64,000 nt of DNA from Aquimarina sp. BL5 (GTDB taxonomy: Bacteria; Bacteroidota; Bacteroidia; Flavobacteriales; Flavobacteriaceae): assembly GCF_003443675.1 (NCBI RefSeq), contig NZ_CP031963.1, positions 3,309,501 through 3,373,500 of the forward strand, given 5' to 3'. The notes beneath the pieces were generated by a model. That model saw only the letters and a list, made by a program, of their open reading frames with translations. It made no database searches and had not been told where the DNA came from. Position numbers and translations under genes: made by a program. This document shows, piece by piece, positions 59,401-64,000 of the stretch. Position 1 is the first letter of the stretch. Each line of letters starts with the position of its first letter.

Positions 59401-60884
59401 TAATGACCAGCCATAGAAGTGACAAAAGGCTCTTCGAATATATCAGAACAATACTCCAAGCTTAAGGTCAACTTATTATTTTTTTCCTCCAACCTAGCGG
59501 CAAGATCATACTTAGAAACATCATGTAATACGTTATCAAGAAAAATATCCGCTTCTCCAAATTTATAATTCGGATTTTCCTTTTGCTGTTCATAAGAAAA
59601 TAAAACTTGAAATATTGGTGTTCTACTAACATCTCTTTCTTCTATCATCTCTTTTACGATCAAAGAAAAAGGAGTGTTCTGATAATCATACGTTTTTAGA
59701 ACCTTGGATTTAACTTCCTGTAAAAACTGATTAAATGAAGTTTCAGGGTTTTGTATAGATCGTATTGGTAATGTATTAGTAAAAAAACCTATAAGGTCTT
59801 GTAGTTTTACATTTCCTCTGTTGACAAAAGGACTTCCTACACATATATCATTTTGGCTAGAATATTTTGCTATTAATATTTTAAACGCTGTTAATAAAAA
59901 CACATAAGGGGTTACTCTTTCCTGTTCAGCAAATTCAAATATTTTCTTTGAAACATTTTCATCTAAATCAATCGTTACTATTGCTCCTTTTGAACTTTGG
60001 ATGATTGGTCTTTTTTTATTCAGAGGAAGTTGCAAGTTTTTATACCCTGTTAGCTCATCTTTCCAGTATTCTAATAAACTTTCTTTATTTTGTTGTGCTG
60101 AAAAATAATCTTTCTCCCAAATTGCATAATCTGAATACTGTATCTCCAATTCCGGAAATAATATTTCTTTCCCTTCAGAATGATCGTTATAAAATGTAAC
60201 TATCTCATTAAAAAGTATTTCTATAGATTGACCATCGATTGCTATATGATGTACAACAATAACCAATGAATATTTATGATCTTCTTCTTTAATTATATTT
60301 GCTCTAAGTAAATAATCAGCAGATAAGTCAAATGGAGTTTGTATAGTCTGATTTATACTATTAGCAATTGTATGTGTCTTATCTTCTTCATCTCTAATTT
60401 CTGTATATTTTAGACTCCAGTTATCTATTGACAAGATACTTAGAGTGGTTTTATCAGTGTCTCCATTTATAACCGTTCTCAAAATTTGATGTCTAAAAAG
60501 AACTTTTTTAATTGCTGTTTCCAGTTTTTCCTTATCTACTGCTCCATTGATTCTGAATAAAATTGGTATATGATAATGTGTACTCCCCTGAAGTTGATCA
60601 ATAAACCATAACTGTTCTTGATTAAAGGATAGTTTAGTGGTTGAGGTTTCGGTTTTTTGTTTCTGAATAGTTTCTTTTGCAGTATTCTGCGCAGAAGATA
60701 TCTTGGAATTCTGAAGAAATTTTATTATCTCTTCCTTGTTTTCTCTAATTTCTTTAAGAATATTATCTGGAATTTTACGATCTTTTTCTTTTTTGACTTT
60801 TAGCATTCCATCCTGCAAGAAAACAGTTGCTCCGTGATGTTTGGCCACTTCTAAAATATCTAAAATTCTATTGAGTACATTCAT
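44436..60884 (-). CDS. NRPS2: four modules with four tandem PCPs and a decarboxylase-interrupted A domain
   Basis: 5482 residues. Order with approximate residues: TubC-type docking 1-60; C 75-510; A 541-1045; PCP ~1050-1125 (LGGDS); E 1136-1560 (HHLGIDSASW); C 1605-2035 (DCL type, SFLQKGMLFH); A 2057-2550; PCP x4 2563-2855; C 2874-3308 (HHIAGDG); A 3323-3815; PCP 3820-3898; C 3915-4352 (HHIVSDGWS); A 4365-4665 and 5195-5375, interrupted by a PLP decarboxylase at ~4670-5190; PCP 5385-5465 (IGGHS). Selectivity residues by eye: DVYQLAIVYK (unknown, epimerised), DGYFLGVVYK twice (Ile/Val-like), VDWVISIADK (beta-alanine). No release domain, so the chain moves to NRPS3. The frame is open throughout, which argues against an assembly error at the unusual junctions. 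Confidence 0.93.
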   Translation of the reverse strand: MNVLNRILDILEVAKHHGATVFLQDGMLKVKKEKDRKIPDNILKEIRENKEEIIKFLQNSKISSAQNTAKETIQKQKTETSTTKLSFNQEQLWFIDQLQGSTHYHIPILFRINGAVDKEKLETAIKKVLFRHQILRTVINGDTDKTTLSILSIDNWSLKYTEIRDEEDKTHTIANSINQTIQTPFDLSADYLLRANIIKEEDHKYSLVIVVHHIAIDGQSIEILFNEIVTFYNDHSEGKEILFPELEIQYSDYAIWEKDYFSAQQNKESLLEYWKDELTGYKNLQLPLNKKRPIIQSSKGAIVTIDLDENVSKKIFEFAEQERVTPYVFLLTAFKILIAKYSSQNDICVGSPFVNRGNVKLQDLIGFFTNTLPIRSIQNPETSFNQFLQEVKSKVLKTYDYQNTPFSLIVKEMIEERDVSRTPIFQVLFSYEQQKENPNYKFGEADIFLDNVLHDVSKYDLAARLEEKNNKLTLSLEYCSDIFEEPFVTSMAGHYKRLIETVLEDGEKTIKEIELPSSKEKKYLLNEFCNNDIKHQLSEITFFDILKEQLKLVGSNTALIFEGNEVTYEELDLRSNQFANQLFSYGIGKGNKVPICADRSIEMIIAIYGILKSGAAYVPVDPDIPNERLNFILSDVNASVFITQKGEENSFEIDKNIQRIFVEDFRKTLKDYSNESIKEFITPEQTAYIIYTSGTTGNPKGVEVTHSSLYTLLKSMSEEYSLLETDALLFKTRYTFDVSIYEIFGWVFTGSSLVIYPSHLDKEAEKMVEYIENHKIVLIQMVPSLFSAFIDILQKKKIALPHLKYTLLAGEALPPSLVEKYKYLEINTKLINIYGPTEATVYSTQYEIDFNELSTNQIPIGKPLSDVSVYIVDENLSLLPAGVIGELCLSGPQLAKGYWNRKELTEEKFVPNIFSSIPGQKMFRTGDLAKWLPDGNIEFIGRKDYQVKVRGYRIELGEVETYLEKLSWINRAVVIAKPIENGNNRLLAYVTSDVEIDIDRTLNALYEKLPDYMVPAFIKKVLEYPLSQAGKIDRKALARMDSVFSTKEAYIAPRNNKEKQLLKIWQKILKIETLSVRDSFFGLGGDSIMAIQMVSRAKEHGIFFMVKDVFAHRTIERIVLNTKAKNNILTESGKIDGEFALMPMQYLFFDKQKASNHYNKSMLLEVNNKVSYSTIKKVVELLINKNDSLRLSFVQNQEGEWSQEYAKEKNLSLTKEECESDIILKEICEKYQQSLDITSGDISKFVWISTPYCPSHNYLFITIHHLGIDSASWRILLQDIINSVTAFEEGKENITIEKNTSYRQGVLKLTELSNSSKQETKYEYWTKIMSDIPKIPKDFVDTEVGTYKKKIDHKFSFDKKETKVLLEEANQAYGTQITDILLSALTLTLTEWADTSQVLIGNKGDSRESFHEDVDITKTTGLFTSLYPMLLSRPENPDDLESLIANTKDMIRNNLYHGISYGMLRYLSNNHEIRSNLDKDFTSIIFNYLGDFDTILNGQNLIKISKKEKGNDVHENYQNPNKLAMTGLILDEKLSLIWSFDSTSFNEKTRDLLIENFDINLKKIIKHCINQKPTKTPSDFVLPSSVSFNDLQEFIYADFHQEEVENLYELSFLQKGMLFHNLLDNTMGDYIIQAKLEFGSGIKIKEFKKSWKKIIEQHSALRTAIVPDYFDVPVQCVYKDAEIPLTKISYSDLPGGDNSIEELMQQDRLLGFDLKKAPLYRISFVNHECGKTTLLITYHHIILDGWSFSVLLNSFMDQYMSLKEKKTLIEKTKDEYVDLINLNKNKDVNELKAYWKEYLSPISSPSYLPFVKDSKKRNRVFGNKVHYVTFDEELTIRIKDFVQNNAFTINTLLQGVWSFLLSQYTNQEAIVFGATVSGRNTLLDRIEERVGLYINTIPVVTRITPERDIIEWLEELQMLHAKGREEFGYMSLSDIQSCSPISGALFDNIIVFENYPLDILASEKFKKLEINNLEGRGYGNFALSLSVLILDNSFKIGFTYNEELLDPSIIHRISDHLVQVFNNIISGSHTLGELSYLDEKEYKQLHSFNYTYSDYDRYSGLMDSFYKMVDTYSSKKALVFGEESMTYQELHERSNQLSHCLKAKGITKGNKIALLSYRGLDMIVSLFGILKSGGVYVPLHVEYPPQRLSYILEDSEIKQLICNDIGLLQEKELSTGYDIITFSELSDYPVADLNIQCDQDSLAYIMYTSGSTGAPKGVKVTQGNIQKLVNDEGAIKVKAKDIVLQWSNYAFDGSTYEIFSCLLKGGTLHLIKEEEASSAIRVSEILTERSISVCFLTTALFNALVDYNVSSLSRVRRLLFGGELVSPGHVHKAIEVMDTGNLVHVYGPTETVVYATSHQIHKITNDCVPIGSPLDNTQVYIVNDSFKLCGLGVTGEVCIGGDGVSDGYLNKDELTQERFVQNPFGSGLLYRTGDFGRWLEDGSIDFIGRIDNQVKIRGYRIELGEVESALQILPMVNRAMVLADLDPGGGKRLVGYVVCRSDYDYDKNEIHNALEKSLPEYMIPSFIIPLESFTLTPNGKIDHKALPKPGNQKNSLELTKVDYTAIEKMLIPIWKEVLKINNIDINEEFFDLGGHSILATQLVNKIRTTFSIEIEIKDVFINDTIAKLANFISTKSNKTIHTLTEIWKDILKLENIGINEEFFDLGGHSILATQMVNAIRNSFNTKIEIKDIFIHDTITKLATFIDKPQNDIQEKVTKIWEEVLNIKNINIDHEFFDLGGHSILATQVANKIRSSFHIKLEIKDIFIHDTIAKLSEFIDKSQNDIQYRVIKIWQEVLKIDKIQAHEEFFDLGGHSILATQVVTKTRKEFEIDIELKDVFIYDTVAKFSEFIENQRSYSITSDITIQNRPDHIPLSYAQERLWFIDKMSGSTHYHIPAVLKLEGQLKTDILEESVNIIINRHEPLRTVFYEHEKHSYQKVLPENKWKLQVIKRVKNEEITQYIDEKLNQPFDLTQDHLLRGVVMEKVNGDYVLMFVFHHIAGDGKLPIFFEELSRIYNAKIKGKSSYHLKELPIQYIDYAIWQKDHLQREIMDEKLLYWKDKLKNISPLELPTDFSRPANQSNQGETKQITIDKSIQQGLTAMAKEEEVTLFTLMLTAFKVLLHKYSGQTDICVGTPVANRTVAEVEELIGFFVNALILRSNVEENNLFVDFLGKVKETTLDAYKYQDVPFEKVVDNVNLERDKSRTPVFQVMFTLQNNKTREEFILDNTTIQPQQYDYKISKYDLTFTIIENIDNLKLNIEYCSDLFLEETIEYMGGHYVELLKSIISDRNTRINELNIIGNIERKDLLLASASPRIELPKETSISYLFRNTIKEYPNKKALTFKDDSITYRELFERSNKLANYLISKGVCPSEHIAILTKRGIDMIVSIFGVLQCGAVYVPLHTDYPKERIKYILDDAKISKVITNDRQLVDQKGLSNKECLILSESNEFIAEPLEVDVKEDQLAYIMYTSGTTGNPKGVCVTHKNVIKLVEDQGEIAVFPSDEVLQWSNFAFDGSVYEIFSSLIKGATLHLIEEDQASDAAQLSKVIYNKKITIGFITTALFNALVDYDVTTLKNLRKLLFGGELVSVPHVSKALDNLGVGILTHVYGPTETVVYATSYPINEIKNGKVPIGKALTNTATYIVDEQGKLCPSGVVGELWIGGDGVSNGYLGKPKLTKENFVNNQIQLNHSGKLYKTGDLVRRLHSGDIDFIGRIDTQVKIRGYRIELGEIEARLEEISEIEKAAVLVNQKDPLNKKLIAYIIPNENFDKKETVHKLREVLPDYMIPKSYMMMDVFPLNNNGKLDKPNFPEPKADTFITQEYVAPKNDMEQSLYNIWSEMLGIKKIGIHDNFFELGGNSIVAIRLIAGIRDEFNIDVTINNIFIHCTIEELAKHIASLNSQSIYKVEKKDKTEKVPLSFSQERLWFIDQLEGSVQYHMPFVFDIDQNVELDILEDSFKQLIERHEILRTVLKEKEGIRWQESQNTDKFKLEQISLKTTSGNLSSYLQKYITQPFDLSEDYMIRVKAISTLDARRKLLVMLHHIVSDGWSMPILFEELNEFYTAIKEKRKSDLQPLDIQYSDYSIWQQENLSGKNLNKKLDFWAQKLTGVVPLEMPTDYTRPSVQSIKGAQFTFSINKETTKKLNQISKSANASLFMTLLASYKVFLYRYTGQEDLCVGTPVANRGQKEIEPLIGFFVNTLPLRSQIDKQSTFVLFLETIKNSTLAYFEHQDVPFEKIVEKIVSERDLDRSPLFQTMFSLQNTKEISSTLYLGDERLELEPYHFEIAKYDLSFTAVESNHQLEIAIEYSTDLYKSSTIKRMAEHYTNLLISIANNPEQNLNTYELLSPKEKEKIVSDFNQTIQEFPKDETIISLFRKQVKQYPNKDAIIFKDIRITFSELNDQVNHYAAYLNQKEKINANDKILVSIAHNQDLLPVLLAIKQIGAVYVPLDPSSPEQMISYVKEDSQCSLVIQQEYVEKMKKEIKENDFIWEEKQTKDSDFIIYTSGSTGKPKGVLIKASNVWNRINWMLNNYSFKSQEICCAKTSISFVDHIWELFGPIVNGVPLVFYNKEQVLDIPKFIESLNKEKVSRIVLVPSLLKALLEFPELCKEKLKTLCFWICSGETLKKSLVEQFYATVQNKEAHLLNIYGSSEVTADATYFDTYDRFNTHKEIRFSLFEDSVEGKIEELIKQYGNEQKITSGSFSEIIKKSTFLDVSLKPKLSLPRYTEFIEAMMSGQLPNLSSPAYIGHMTGPIPKLFRELGTLLTVLNQNLVKIETSMVASLIERQVIGKFHNLVYKRDTNFYETYVQDPDNSLGICSNGGTISNITALSYALNYAFRPKNDFKGIIEEGLVKALDYYEYNRVVILGSSWCHYSIHKSLKLLGLGKESFIEFDYSNKSAFELREMLNTEIENLQNQGAYILSIIGVAGTTEAGTIEPLETLGDVALKHNIHFHVDAAFGGPALMDDQLSIKLNGIQLADTVTICAHKQLYLPIGASLVLFKDPKFATFSENNTQYQARKGSYDLGKFTIEGSRGFMSFILHAALNIYGKDGFAEVIRRNYDNAQRFAKLINEDPSFELWTVPDLNIVLYRYIPKPLRGKSIVTSDELIMVNEINQNIQKEQFAQGSSFVSYTNLKTTPTGDWVTVFRTVFMNPYTTERELLLTLEDQKKIASQLLQVDTDEVLYDDVVTRKEEQNTIPIGKPISNVKIYILDRNLHITPIGVTGEIYVSGEGVASEYINLPTQTNERFIENPFAKGHKLFRTGDLAKWLEDGNIEFIGRADHQVKIRGYRIELQEIENQLEQLPQVIKAVVEVKEELENNKKLIAYVTLEEPTERTQLKASLKETLPGYMIPAAFVILDKFPLTSNGKINRLGLPEPREMDFIQEEYVAPSTENEIALESIWKTLLGRDSIGIHDNFFGIGGHSLLATRLISSLKNEYGIEIPIKTIFNYPTIQELAKFLDILEYKEDKKENEELETTFF
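45300..46880 (-). other. PanP-like PLP-dependent aspartate decarboxylase inserted in an A domain
   Basis: The segment encodes ~520 residues of a group II PLP decarboxylase inside the last A domain of NRPS2. Motifs: YIGHMTGPIPKLF, LNQNLVKIETS, LERQV-like LIERQVIGKFHNLVY, GGTISNITAL, IIGVAGTTEAGTIEPL, HVDAAFGG (His4955, Asp4957 binding PLP) and ICAHKQLYLPIGASLVLF with the Schiff-base Lys4989, followed by EGSRGFMSF. These match the PanP family, which converts L-aspartate to beta-alanine. The A domain resumes at TIPIGKPISN (~5198). The host A domain has a beta-alanine code, so the insert probably supplies its own substrate. Confidence 0.85.
52320..53196 (-). other. Four tandem peptidyl carrier domains, 219-bp period
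   Basis: Four consecutive PCPs, each with the phosphopantetheine Ser in FFDLGGHSILATQ. The complement of the GGH core begins at 53101, 52882, 52663 and 52444, exactly 219 bp (73 residues) apart each time. The units differ in sequence (KEVLKINNIDI, KDILKLENIGI, EEVLNIKNINI, QEVLKIDKIQA), so they are not a simple assembly duplication. All four keep the Ser and look functional. Confidence 0.93.
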
Positions 60885-60932
60885 GATGTTTTGTGTGAAA
60901 TCTGGTTATAAGAAACTGACTATTATTGAAAA

Positions 60933-63900
60933 TTAGATATCAAGTATTTCGTGCTTGTTTTCTTCGTAGTTCTCTAAAATTATGGTGCTTTGGATGTATT
61001 TACTAATCATTACAATAGTTTGCAATTCTAATATAGTACTTATAGTGATATTGGATGAAAATGAATTGTTTATCAAAACCGCCAATTTTGCTGCTATTAA
61101 AGAATGACCTCCTAAATTAGTTAGAGTATCATGAGTTCCTATTTCATTTATATTCAAAGCCTTTTCCCATATTCTTACCAACTTTTCTTCTACTTCATTG
61201 GTAGGTACTATATATGAAGTTTTTCTGACTTTATAATCTGGTTTTGGGAGTGCTTTTTTATCTATTTTACCATTTGTATTTAGTGGGATTTCGCTGAGTT
61301 CTATCCATAAAGTAGGAGTCATATATTTAGGAAGCTTGGATAACAAATAATCTTCGACTTCCTGTATCCAATTTTTATAATCCGAAACTATATACGCCAC
61401 CAATTGTTTATCATTGAGATCATTTGTAGCCATTATTACTGCACATTGTTTAACAAATTCGTGTTCTAGCAAAGTGGATTCTATTTCTCCCAATTCAATC
61501 CTAAAACCTCTTAGTTTAACTTGAGAATCTTTTCTTCCTATAAACTCCAAATTACCACAAGGTAACCATTTAGCAAGGTCTCCTGTACGGTATAATTTAC
61601 TTTGTGAATTCTGTTCGAAAGGATTTTGAACAAATTTTTGTTTTGTTAATTCTGCTTTTTTTAAATAACCTGCGGTAACTCCTTTTCCTCCAAGACAAAG
61701 TTCTCCAACGATTCCTTTTGGTACTAAATTCAAATCATTATCCAGTATATAGGCTTTTGTATTAGCAATTGGTTTTCCTATTAATGATTTTGATCCTTTA
61801 TGTATCCTAAAGAAAGTACTATATGTTGTATCTTCTGAAGGTCCATATAAATTACGCACAATGATAGTATCATAATCTATCTGGTTCAAAACCTTCTCAG
61901 GAATAGGCTCTCCTGCCATATTAATTGAATTTACATTACTAAAATCAATTTTATTTTCCTGAAGATTAGCTATAACACTAGGTACAGTATTTAACAAGAT
62001 ATTTTTGTCTTTGTCTATATATTTTGAAGTATCTAATCCATCATTTAATATTCTGATTTTCTTAGCTGCACAAATGGGATAAATCATCTCATAAATAGAA
62101 AGATCAAAACAAATAGAAGTACCTGCATAAACAATATCAAAAGAATCTTTTTCAAACTCCTTGATACACCAATTCATAAAATTATTAAGATTGTTATGAG
62201 AAATCATAACACCTTTAGGCTTTCCTGTGGAACCAGAGGTATAAATAATATAAGCTAATTGCTCTGAAGAAATCCTATTTTTGATTGCCTTGGTGTCTGA
62301 ATTAGCATTAAAAATATCCTCTACACGGATTGTTTTGTGCGTATCTAGTTCTGTGTGTAACGTAATTGTATCGCTGTGAATTATAATTTTGGCATCTGAG
62401 TCTTTCAAAATATAGTTTATCCGTTCTTCTGGATAAGACGCATCTAAAGGTAAATAGCAGGCTCCAGCTTTCCATATTCCAAAAATCCCAACGATGATGT
62501 CAAATGAACGATTTACACAAAGACCTACAATGTCGTTAGATATAACCCCCCGTTCCAACAAAAAGTTAGCCACTTGATTGGATTTATGATCTAACTCCTG
62601 ATAAGTCATCTCTTTATCTTCACAAACTAAACTCACCTGATTTGGGTGCTCTTTACACTTATTTTCGAACTCATTAAGCACAGACCATTCTTTGGGGTAC
62701 TCCTGATTTGTATCATTAAATTCATTAAGTAATTCGTGCTGTTCTTCATCAGACAAGATTACCAGTTCGTTCACACGAATTTCCGGATTATTAATAATTC
62801 GTGCTATTAGGTTTTCATAATGCTTAGCTATTCTTTTAATCGAATTTGAAGAAAATAGTTCATCACAATATTCGATCAATACTTCTAATACTTTTTCCCT
62901 CTCCGTAATACTGCATGTGATATCGTATTTTGAAGTATTCGTGCTAACAGGAATTTCTGTTAAAGGTATATCTCCCAAACTTACTGATTTCACTATTTTA
63001 TTACTTTGCATAATAAACATTGCTTGAAATAACGGAGATCTGCTTCTATCTTGTTCTATACCAATTGCACGTACTATTTTTTCAAATGGAACATCTTGTT
63101 TTTCATAAACCTTGATAAAGTTCTCCTTGATTTGGTTTAATAATTCAGTAAACTTTATTGAATCAGAAAAAATGGTTCTAAATGGAAGTGAATTGACAAA
63201 ATGCCCTATCAATCTTTGGCTCTGAGAGTGCATCCTATTAGCGGTAGGAATTCCTATAATAATATCTTTAAGACCTGTATATTTATGTAATAAAATATTA
63301 TATATACCAAAAAGTACCATAAAAGGTGTTGCCTTGTATTGCTTACCTATGTTTTTAAGCCCCTTTTGATATTCTACAGGCAAATTAAATATATAGCTTT
63401 TTCCTTTATAACTTTGTACAGGTGGCCTTTTAAAATCTGTTGGAAAATTTAACGTAGTATGTCCTTCTAAAAAATCCTCCCAAAATTGAATTTTTTTGTC
63501 AAAAACAAGTTGAATTTCCTTACTTCTTTGATGAATAGAATAATCTGAATACTGATAAGTTACTTCTGGTAAATTGGTTAAATTACCTTTTATCCTCAAA
63601 TTATATATCTTTTGTAATTCTTCTAAAAAAAGATGTGAAGACCATCCATCAAACGCTATATGGTGAAAAATCAAAATCAAAAAATTCTCATTATTCTCAT
63701 TACAACAAAGGTGAACTCTTAGCATATAATCTTTCTCTAGATCAAAGGGCATTTCTGTTAACTTATTTACATATCCTTTAATCTCATCATCATTCTGCGC
63801 TAAACCTTCTGTTCCTTCAAAAATTTTCCATTCTTCAATAGGCAAAGTTTCCTGAAAAACATCTCCTTCTTCATTTTGTTTAAAAACAGTTCTAAGAGTT

Positions 63901-64000
63901 TGATGTCTCTTTAAAATAGTTTTCAAAGTAAACTCTAGAGCTTTTGTATCAATTGCCTTAGTAAATTTGTATACCATAGGGATATGATAATTCAAACTTC
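60933..64000 (-). CDS. NRPS1: C-A-PCP module, 5' end outside the window
   Basis: The reading frame is open to the right edge, and the C domain lacks its first motif, so the gene continues upstream. A TTG at 63995 could be taken as a start, but it lies inside the C-domain core. The visible order is C (to ~62730, HHIAFDGWS), A (~62690-61250, TSGSTGKPKGV) and PCP (~61230-60990, NLGGHSLIAAK), ending in a short tail without a release or E domain. Selectivity residues by eye: DLYNNALTYK, close to codes I recall for alanine (weak). It lies 48 nt before NRPS2. Start of the assembly line and any lipid-loading domain are not visible. Confidence 0.92.
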   Translation of the reverse strand, partial: SLNYHIPMVYKFTKAIDTKALEFTLKTILKRHQTLRTVFKQNEEGDVFQETLPIEEWKIFEGTEGLAQNDDEIKGYVNKLTEMPFDLEKDYMLRVHLCCNENNENFLILIFHHIAFDGWSSHLFLEELQKIYNLRIKGNLTNLPEVTYQYSDYSIHQRSKEIQLVFDKKIQFWEDFLEGHTTLNFPTDFKRPPVQSYKGKSYIFNLPVEYQKGLKNIGKQYKATPFMVLFGIYNILLHKYTGLKDIIIGIPTANRMHSQSQRLIGHFVNSLPFRTIFSDSIKFTELLNQIKENFIKVYEKQDVPFEKIVRAIGIEQDRSRSPLFQAMFIMQSNKIVKSVSLGDIPLTEIPVSTNTSKYDITCSITEREKVLEVLIEYCDELFSSNSIKRIAKHYENLIARIINNPEIRVNELVILSDEEQHELLNEFNDTNQEYPKEWSVLNEFENKCKEHPNQVSLVCEDKEMTYQELDHKSNQVANFLLERGVISNDIVGLCVNRSFDIIVGIFGIWKAGACYLPLDASYPEERINYILKDSDAKIIIHSDTITLHTELDTHKTIRVEDIFNANSDTKAIKNRISSEQLAYIIYTSGSTGKPKGVMISHNNLNNFMNWCIKEFEKDSFDIVYAGTSICFDLSIYEMIYPICAAKKIRILNDGLDTSKYIDKDKNILLNTVPSVIANLQENKIDFSNVNSINMAGEPIPEKVLNQIDYDTIIVRNLYGPSEDTTYSTFFRIHKGSKSLIGKPIANTKAYILDNDLNLVPKGIVGELCLGGKGVTAGYLKKAELTKQKFVQNPFEQNSQSKLYRTGDLAKWLPCGNLEFIGRKDSQVKLRGFRIELGEIESTLLEHEFVKQCAVIMATNDLNDKQLVAYIVSDYKNWIQEVEDYLLSKLPKYMTPTLWIELSEIPLNTNGKIDKKALPKPDYKVRKTSYIVPTNEVEEKLVRIWEKALNINEIGTHDTLTNLGGHSLIAAKLAVLINNSFSSNITISTILELQTIVMISKYIQSTIILENYEENKHEILDI

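Noticed and set aside
63990..64000. TTG at 63995 as the start of NRPS1
   Set aside because: It lies inside the conserved C-domain core and the frame is open to the window edge, so the gene is simply cut off.

Overview
The window comes from an AT-rich genome of the Bacteroidota, most likely a marine Flavobacteriaceae (Aquimarina-like; this is inference from gene content). Supporting signs are the atp operon lacking the beta and epsilon genes, a Bacteroidota-type promoter (TTTG, then TAnnTTTG) before atpB, many Bacteroidota lipoproteins, and the gene set EnvC / DUF4292 / TPR / nucleotidyltransferase / dut / flippase. No tRNA, rRNA, CRISPR array or insertion sequence transposase was found.

Layout. 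(1) 1-7424, minus strand: a housekeeping envelope block: an EnvC-type activator cut by the window edge, a DUF4292 lipoprotein, a TPR protein, a nucleotidyltransferase, dUTPase, a flippase and two small envelope proteins. (2) 7425-11996: an accessory patch with a 154-bp inverted-repeat element, a lipoprotein with four 103-residue repeats, a decayed copy of the 3' end of atpG, and a beta-helix/FG-GAP lipoprotein broken by a frameshift in an A8 tract. (3) 11997-17920, minus strand: atpZ/I, a small membrane protein, atpB, E, F, H, A, G, closed by a clear terminator. (4) 18061-64000: a very large nonribosomal peptide locus. It has an Sfp-type phosphopantetheinyl transferase on the plus strand. On the minus strand, read from high to low coordinates, it has four NRPS genes with nine adenylation domains (the first gene runs off the window), a fused double-domain aminotransferase, a small membrane protein, a LolA-like periplasmic protein, a flavin monooxygenase, two FtsX/MacB permeases, an ATPase and a beta-barrel outer membrane protein.

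How the NRPS locus may work (inference). The chain passes along NRPS1 -> NRPS2 (four modules) -> NRPS3 (one module) -> NRPS4 (three modules). TubC-type N-terminal docking domains on NRPS2-4 could order the proteins. Two epimerisation domains, each followed by a DCL-type condensation domain, place two D residues. A reductase domain at the end of NRPS4 would release an aldehyde, which the overlapping aminotransferase gene could turn into an amine. The monooxygenase and the Lol/MacB-like transport set could tailor and export the product.

The most striking features: the last adenylation domain of NRPS2 contains a complete PanP-like PLP-dependent aspartate decarboxylase between motifs A5 and A6, and its selectivity residues read as beta-alanine, so the module appears to make its own substrate. 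The same protein has four tandem carrier domains with an exact 219-bp period. NRPS3 and NRPS4 carry the same condensation domain as a 1,357-bp direct repeat. The aminotransferase joins two half-broken domains whose lost active-site residues are complementary.
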